A DNA stretch of 64,000 nt, taken from assembly GCF_005160265.1 (NCBI RefSeq), contig NZ_CP039865.1:2938828-3002827 (forward strand), read 5' to 3'. The position numbers and the translations under genes were made by a program. The notes under the pieces were generated by a model, which saw only the letters and a program-made list of their open reading frames with translations, made no database searches and was not told the origin of the DNA. This DNA is from Phreatobacter aquaticus. GTDB lineage: Bacteria; Pseudomonadota; Alphaproteobacteria; Rhizobiales; Phreatobacteraceae. Position 1 is the stretch's first letter. Every line of letters begins with the position of its first letter. This document shows, one piece after another, positions 60,455 to 64,000 of this stretch.

Positions 60455-60853
60455 ATGTACAGCCACGTTACCGCCGGCACCAATGATCTCGATCGCGCCC
60501 GCATCTTCTACGATGCGGTGCTCGGCGCCATCGGGCTGAAGCGGCACTGGAACTATCCGCAATCCTCCGGCTATGCGCCGGCCAGCGAGCAACGCCCGCA
60601 ATTCTGGATCATGCGGCCGTTCGACGAGAGCCCGGCGCGCGCCGGCAATGGCATCATGCCGGGCTTCCTGGCCCCGGACCGCGGCGCCGTCGACCGCTTC
60701 TTCCAGGAGGCGCTGCGCCATGGCGGGCGGGACGAGGGGCCGCCGGGCCTGCGCCCGCACTATCACCCGCATTATTACGGCGCCTATGTCCGTGATCCCG
60801 ACGGCAACAAGCTCTGCGCCTGCTGCCACACGCCCTATCCGGGCGACCTGTAG
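60455..60853 (+). CDS. VOC-superfamily (glyoxalase/dioxygenase-like) protein
   Basis: 132 residues. N-terminal YSHVTAGTNDLDRARIFYDAVLGAIGLKRHW, the metal-ligand-like residues His4 and a late Glu/His region (HYHPHYYGAYVRDPDGNKLCACCH), and DPDGNKL near the end fit the VOC fold. The downstream cysteines are unusual. It lies 28 bp past DUF2783 and is likely part of that operon, perhaps acting on the ring-hydroxylated product. Metal and activity are not established. Confidence 0.82.
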   Translation: MYSHVTAGTNDLDRARIFYDAVLGAIGLKRHWNYPQSSGYAPASEQRPQFWIMRPFDESPARAGNGIMPGFLAPDRGAVDRFFQEALRHGGRDEGPPGLRPHYHPHYYGAYVRDPDGNKLCACCHTPYPGDL

Positions 60854-60858
60854 GGCCT

Positions 60859-61596
60859 CTAGTGCGGTCCCGCCAGCCAGGCGTGCACGCCCTTCCAGGG
60901 ACGGTCGATCACCGATCCATGGGCTGGCCGCTCGTCGCGGGGCCGCGTCAGCGTGTGGACATCGAGCAGTGGCAGGGGCGGACCCGAATAGTTCTCGCTG
61001 ATCAAGAGGCCGGAGCGGGGTCCGCGCACCAGAACCGCATCGGAGGGCGCGAGTGAGATCGCACTCTCGCCGGGCGAGCGCTCGCGTCCCAGCAGGTGGC
61101 GCTCCTCGAAGGCAACGACGCCGCCATTGTCGGCATGGACCATGTAGAGAAGCGGCATCTTCTCCGCCTCCTGGAAGCCGATGGCCTCCACAAAGCGCCA
61201 GCTCTCCTCGACCACTTCACGGGCCTCGATATCGTCGTCGAGCGCGCGACGGAGCATCGACACCCGCGTGCGTCGTGCCGCAACCCGGATCGCGCCGAGC
61301 CCGCCCCAGGCGGTGAGCCAGAGGCCGGCGGCGGTGAACCAGACGCGCTCGCTGCCGAACGACATGCCGGTTGCGAATTGCAGGAGCCAGGCGATCAGGA
61401 GCGCCAGCGGGCCGACCACCAGCAGGGTGGCGAAGCCATAGCTGAGCCCTGAGGCCACTTCCGCCAGATCGCCATTGGTGTCGTGATGCAGTTCGCCGCG
61501 TGCGTCCTCCAGCACGCGCGTCTCCTGCCGGTCCGCGGGCCGGCGGTAGGACAGGGACAGGGGCCGGTCGCGCGTTTCGACCATCGGGACGCTCAC
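60859..61596 (-). CDS. Hypothetical membrane protein linked to ABC exporter
   Basis: 245 residues with two hydrophobic segments (about 50-75, 84-106) and a soluble C-terminal region with VESWRFVEAIGFQEAEKMPLLYMVHADNGGVVAFEERHLLGRE. No family recognised. Its GTG start overlaps the stop of the ABC transporter gene (GTGA at 61593-61596), so the two are translated together; a role in that exporter complex is inferred only from this coupling. Confidence 0.65.
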   Translation of the reverse strand: MSVPMVETRDRPLSLSYRRPADRQETRVLEDARGELHHDTNGDLAEVASGLSYGFATLLVVGPLALLIAWLLQFATGMSFGSERVWFTAAGLWLTAWGGLGAIRVAARRTRVSMLRRALDDDIEAREVVEESWRFVEAIGFQEAEKMPLLYMVHADNGGVVAFEERHLLGRERSPGESAISLAPSDAVLVRGPRSGLLISENYSGPPLPLLDVHTLTRPRDERPAHGSVIDRPWKGVHAWLAGPH

Positions 61597-63572
61597 TCCG
61601 CCGCCGCTTTCGGCGTCACGCCAGATGCCGAGGGTGCACCCGGGACCGCGACGCTGTCGACCCCTTCCTGCGCCCGGGCGGGGACACCGCGCGCAAGACC
61701 GGCGATCTTTTCTTCCGCCTCCGCCGCTTCGCGCTGACGGTTCCAGAGGCCGGCATAGAGACCACCCATGGCAAGGAGGTGGTCATGCGTACCGCGTTCG
61801 GCAACCTTGCCGTCCTCCAGAACGATGATTTCATCGGCATCGACGATGGTGGAGAGCCGGTGCGCGATGACGATGGCCGTGCGGTCGCGCCGGATGCGGT
61901 CGAGCGCGCCCTGGATCTCACGCTCGGTATGGCTGTCGAGCGCCGAGGTCGCCTCGTCGAGCACCAGGATCGGCGGTGATTTCAGGATCGCGCGGGCGAT
62001 CGCCACGCGCTGCTTCTCGCCGCCCGAGAGCTTCAGGCCGCGTTCACCGACCTCCGTCTCGTAGCCCTCGGGGCTGCGGGCGATGAAATCGTGGATCTGG
62101 GCAAGGCCCGCCGCATGTTCCACTTCCGTGTTGCTGGCATCCCAGCGCCCGTAGCGGATGTTGTAGCGGATCGTGTCGTTGAACAGCACGGTGTCCTGCG
62201 GGACCATGCCGATGGCGTGGCGCAGCGAGGCCTGCGTCACCTCGCGGATGTCCTGGCCATCGACCAGGATGCGGCCGCCGGACACTTCGTAGAAGCGGAA
62301 CAGCAGGCGCGAGATGGTCGACTTGCCGGCGCCTGACGGGCCGACGATCGCCACCGTCTTGCCGGCCGGCACGTCGAACGACACGCCTTTCAGGATCGGC
62401 CGGGCTGGATCATAGGCGAAGGTCACGTCCTCGAAGCGGATCGACCCGCCGGAGACCTTCAGCGCCGGTGCGCCGGGCCTGTCCTCGATCTCGGGATTGC
62501 GGCCGAGAATGCCGAACATCGCCTCGATGTCTGTGACTGCCTGTTTGATCTCGCGATAGACCATGCCCATGAAATTCAGCGGCTGGTAGAGCTGGATCAT
62601 CATGGTGTTGATCATGACGAAATCGCCGACCGTGTTGCGGCCGGCGGAAATGTCGATGGCGCACATCACCATGCAGGCGGTCATGCCGAGCGTGAAGATC
62701 GCGGCCTGGCCGGCATTGAGCACGGCCAGCGACGTGTAGGCCTTGGTCGAGGCCTGCTCGTATTTCGCCATGGAGACGTCGTAGCGGGCGCGCTCGCGCT
62801 CTTCGGCCGAGAAATACTTCACCGTCTCGTAGTTGAGCAGCGAGTCGATGGCCTTGACGTTGGCGTTGTTGTCGCTGTCGTTCATGTCGCGGCGGATGCC
62901 GATGCGCCACTCGGTCGCCGCATAGGTGAACCAGAGATAGCCGGCGACGGTCGCCAGGATCGCCACCACATAGCGCCAGTCGAACATCCACAAGAGCACG
63001 CCGATGATCATCAGGAGCTCGAGGATGGTCGGGGCCAACTGCAGCACCAGCATGCGCACGATGGTCTCGATGCCACTGCGCCCGCGCTCCAGCACCCGCG
63101 TCAGGCCGCCGGTCTTGCGCTCCAGGTGGAAGCGCAGCGACAGGCGGTGCATGTGCTCGAAGGTGATGAGGGCGAGCTTGCGCACCGCATGCATCGACAC
63201 CTTGGCGAACAGGCCGTCGCGCAACTGAGTGACGAAGGCCATCAGGATGCGCGCGATGCCATAGCTCACCGTCAGCGCCACCGGCGCGGCGATCAGCCAG
63301 GCCCACCAGGACGCCGCTTCCACCCTGGGCAAGGCAAGCGCATCGGTCGCCCATTTGAAGGTGAACGGCACCACCATGGTGATCGCCTTGGCGATGACCA
63401 GCATGACGGTGGCCCAGACCACCCGCATCTTCAGGTCGGCCCGGTCTCCCGGCCAGATATAGGGCCAAAGATGAACGATGGTGCGCGTCAGCGCGCCGCC
63501 CTCGGCCGAGACGGCGGGCAGGGCAGCGGCTTTCGGAGCGCTCTGGGGCGCGGCGGCAGGAGCGGAAGACAA
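61593..63572 (-). CDS. ATM1/HMT1-type ABC exporter (fused permease-ATPase)
   Basis: 659 residues. An N-terminal Ala/Pro leader is followed by a six-segment membrane domain (about 48-350) that has the ATM1 signature parts: HLERKTGGLTRVLERG and NDSDNNANVKAIDSLLNYETVKYF. The ATPase has Walker A GPSGAGKST (411-419), signature LSGGEKQR, Walker B ILVLDEATSALD, and His in IAHRLSTI. ATM1 homologues export glutathione-linked metal or sulfur compounds. A membrane protein gene is coupled downstream. Start at ATG 63572 gives about 20 residues of leader before the fold. Confidence 0.92.
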   Translation of the reverse strand: MSSAPAAAPQSAPKAAALPAVSAEGGALTRTIVHLWPYIWPGDRADLKMRVVWATVMLVIAKAITMVVPFTFKWATDALALPRVEAASWWAWLIAAPVALTVSYGIARILMAFVTQLRDGLFAKVSMHAVRKLALITFEHMHRLSLRFHLERKTGGLTRVLERGRSGIETIVRMLVLQLAPTILELLMIIGVLLWMFDWRYVVAILATVAGYLWFTYAATEWRIGIRRDMNDSDNNANVKAIDSLLNYETVKYFSAEERERARYDVSMAKYEQASTKAYTSLAVLNAGQAAIFTLGMTACMVMCAIDISAGRNTVGDFVMINTMMIQLYQPLNFMGMVYREIKQAVTDIEAMFGILGRNPEIEDRPGAPALKVSGGSIRFEDVTFAYDPARPILKGVSFDVPAGKTVAIVGPSGAGKSTISRLLFRFYEVSGGRILVDGQDIREVTQASLRHAIGMVPQDTVLFNDTIRYNIRYGRWDASNTEVEHAAGLAQIHDFIARSPEGYETEVGERGLKLSGGEKQRVAIARAILKSPPILVLDEATSALDSHTEREIQGALDRIRRDRTAIVIAHRLSTIVDADEIIVLEDGKVAERGTHDHLLAMGGLYAGLWNRQREAAEAEEKIAGLARGVPARAQEGVDSVAVPGAPSASGVTPKAAAE

Positions 63573-63858
63573 GGCGATGCGGTCCTTGGGATTGGGGCGA
63601 GCCCCCGTGGCGTCCGGAGGTCATGGTTGTCGTGAGGTGGCAGCGCGCAAGCACAACGACTCTGCCGCGCACCGCCAGGTTGGAATGGATATAAGCATGC
63701 GGGCGCCGGATTGCAGAGGGCAGCCCGCATGGCAGCCGTCTTTGTCCCCGCGCAATGGCAGGCGTGCTGACCGCGCCGCGCTTCACCGCTATGGTGGGCG
63801 GACTGATTCAACATCGTTTGCGGTGGGCCGCGGTGCCCGCCGGCATCTGGAGGGCAGA

Positions 63859-64000
63859 ATGGCCACCATCCGCTCCATCTGTGTCTATTGCGGATCCGGC
63901 GCCGGGCACGCGCCCATTCATGTCGCAGCGGCCAAGGAACTGGGCACGGCCATGGCGAAGGCCGGGCTGCGGCTGATCTATGGCGGCGGCGGCACCGGCC
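63859..64000 (+). CDS. LOG-family protein (TIGR00730), N-terminal fragment
   Basis: 47 codons run to the window end. RSICVYCGSGAGHAPIHVAAAKELGTAMAKAG and LIYGGGGTG are the Rossmann-fold opening of the LOG family, whose members cleave nucleoside 5'-monophosphates (cytokinin activation in plants; in bacteria often AMP or related). GGAGGGCAGA precedes the ATG. Truncated only by the window edge. Confidence 0.87.
   Translation, partial: MATIRSICVYCGSGAGHAPIHVAAAKELGTAMAKAGLRLIYGGGGTG

Overview
This is a GC-rich chromosomal segment of an alphaproteobacterium, most likely of the order Hyphomicrobiales (Rhizobiales). The evidence is a DUF2865 protein, a degenerate caspase-fold secreted protein of rhizobial type, a PleC/DivJ/PdhS-type histidine kinase, CtrA-like boxes, many TRAP and TTT solute receptors, and a D-tartrate dehydratase very close to the bradyrhizobial enzyme. 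I cannot fix the genus. I see no phage, plasmid, insertion sequence or CRISPR array, so this looks like a core/metabolic region with many uptake genes. Almost every long antisense ORF is a GC-rich shadow.

Layout. 1-8.6 kb: start of a secreted protein, AhpD-like protein, M20 peptidase, lytic transglycosylase, EamA exporter, orphan TRAP receptor plus an unknown gene, a lone GH19 lysozyme-like enzyme, RNase P RNA (rnpB, minus strand) and pcaB. 8.6-18.4 kb: malonyl-CoA synthetase, an ammonium-transporter/histidine-kinase fusion that lacks the phosphoacceptor histidine and has a perfect CtrA-type box upstream, a nuclease, a PleC/DivJ-like kinase, GST, Fe-S type uracil-DNA glycosylase and the pseudo-caspase. 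18.4-26.7 kb: GlxR-like dehydrogenase, a TRAP system (receptor convergent with dctQM), EamA exporter, SolA-like oxidase and a small winged-helix/membrane protein. 26.9-38.4 kb: moaA with a divergent DUF971 gene, a coiled-coil protein of unknown function, TTT receptor, LysE-type exporter behind a hairpin, GT39 membrane glycosyltransferase, succinate-semialdehyde dehydrogenase, phosphoglycolate phosphatase, a soluble chemoreceptor with a PilZ domain, and OpgC. 38.5-50.3 kb: small membrane and secreted proteins, D-tartrate dehydratase with divergent LysR, ketopantoate-reductase-like protein, DUF3309 micropeptide, transglutaminase, a tandemly duplicated small secreted-protein gene, TTT receptor, outer-membrane barrel, DUF6894 and tRNA-Val(CAC). 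50.4-64 kb: DUF2867, acyl-CoA synthetase, a palindromic intergenic repeat, a minus-strand cluster (RpiR regulator, class III aminotransferase, AapJ-like receptor), DUF2865, a monooxygenase/DUF2783/VOC cluster, an ATM1-type ABC exporter with a membrane protein, and the start of a LOG-family gene.

How the genes work together. Several compact modules stand out: rpiR with an aminotransferase and amino-acid receptor, with two inverted repeats upstream; lysR/tarD with a shared operator-like repeat; and the FAD monooxygenase/DUF2783/VOC operon. The most unusual locus is 10.3-14.8 kb. There an Amt-type sensor, with altered pore residues and a pseudo-kinase output, sits 0.8 kb from a kinase of the family that controls CtrA, and carries a CtrA-like box in its own promoter region. 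This suggests, but does not prove, a link between ammonium status and the cell cycle.
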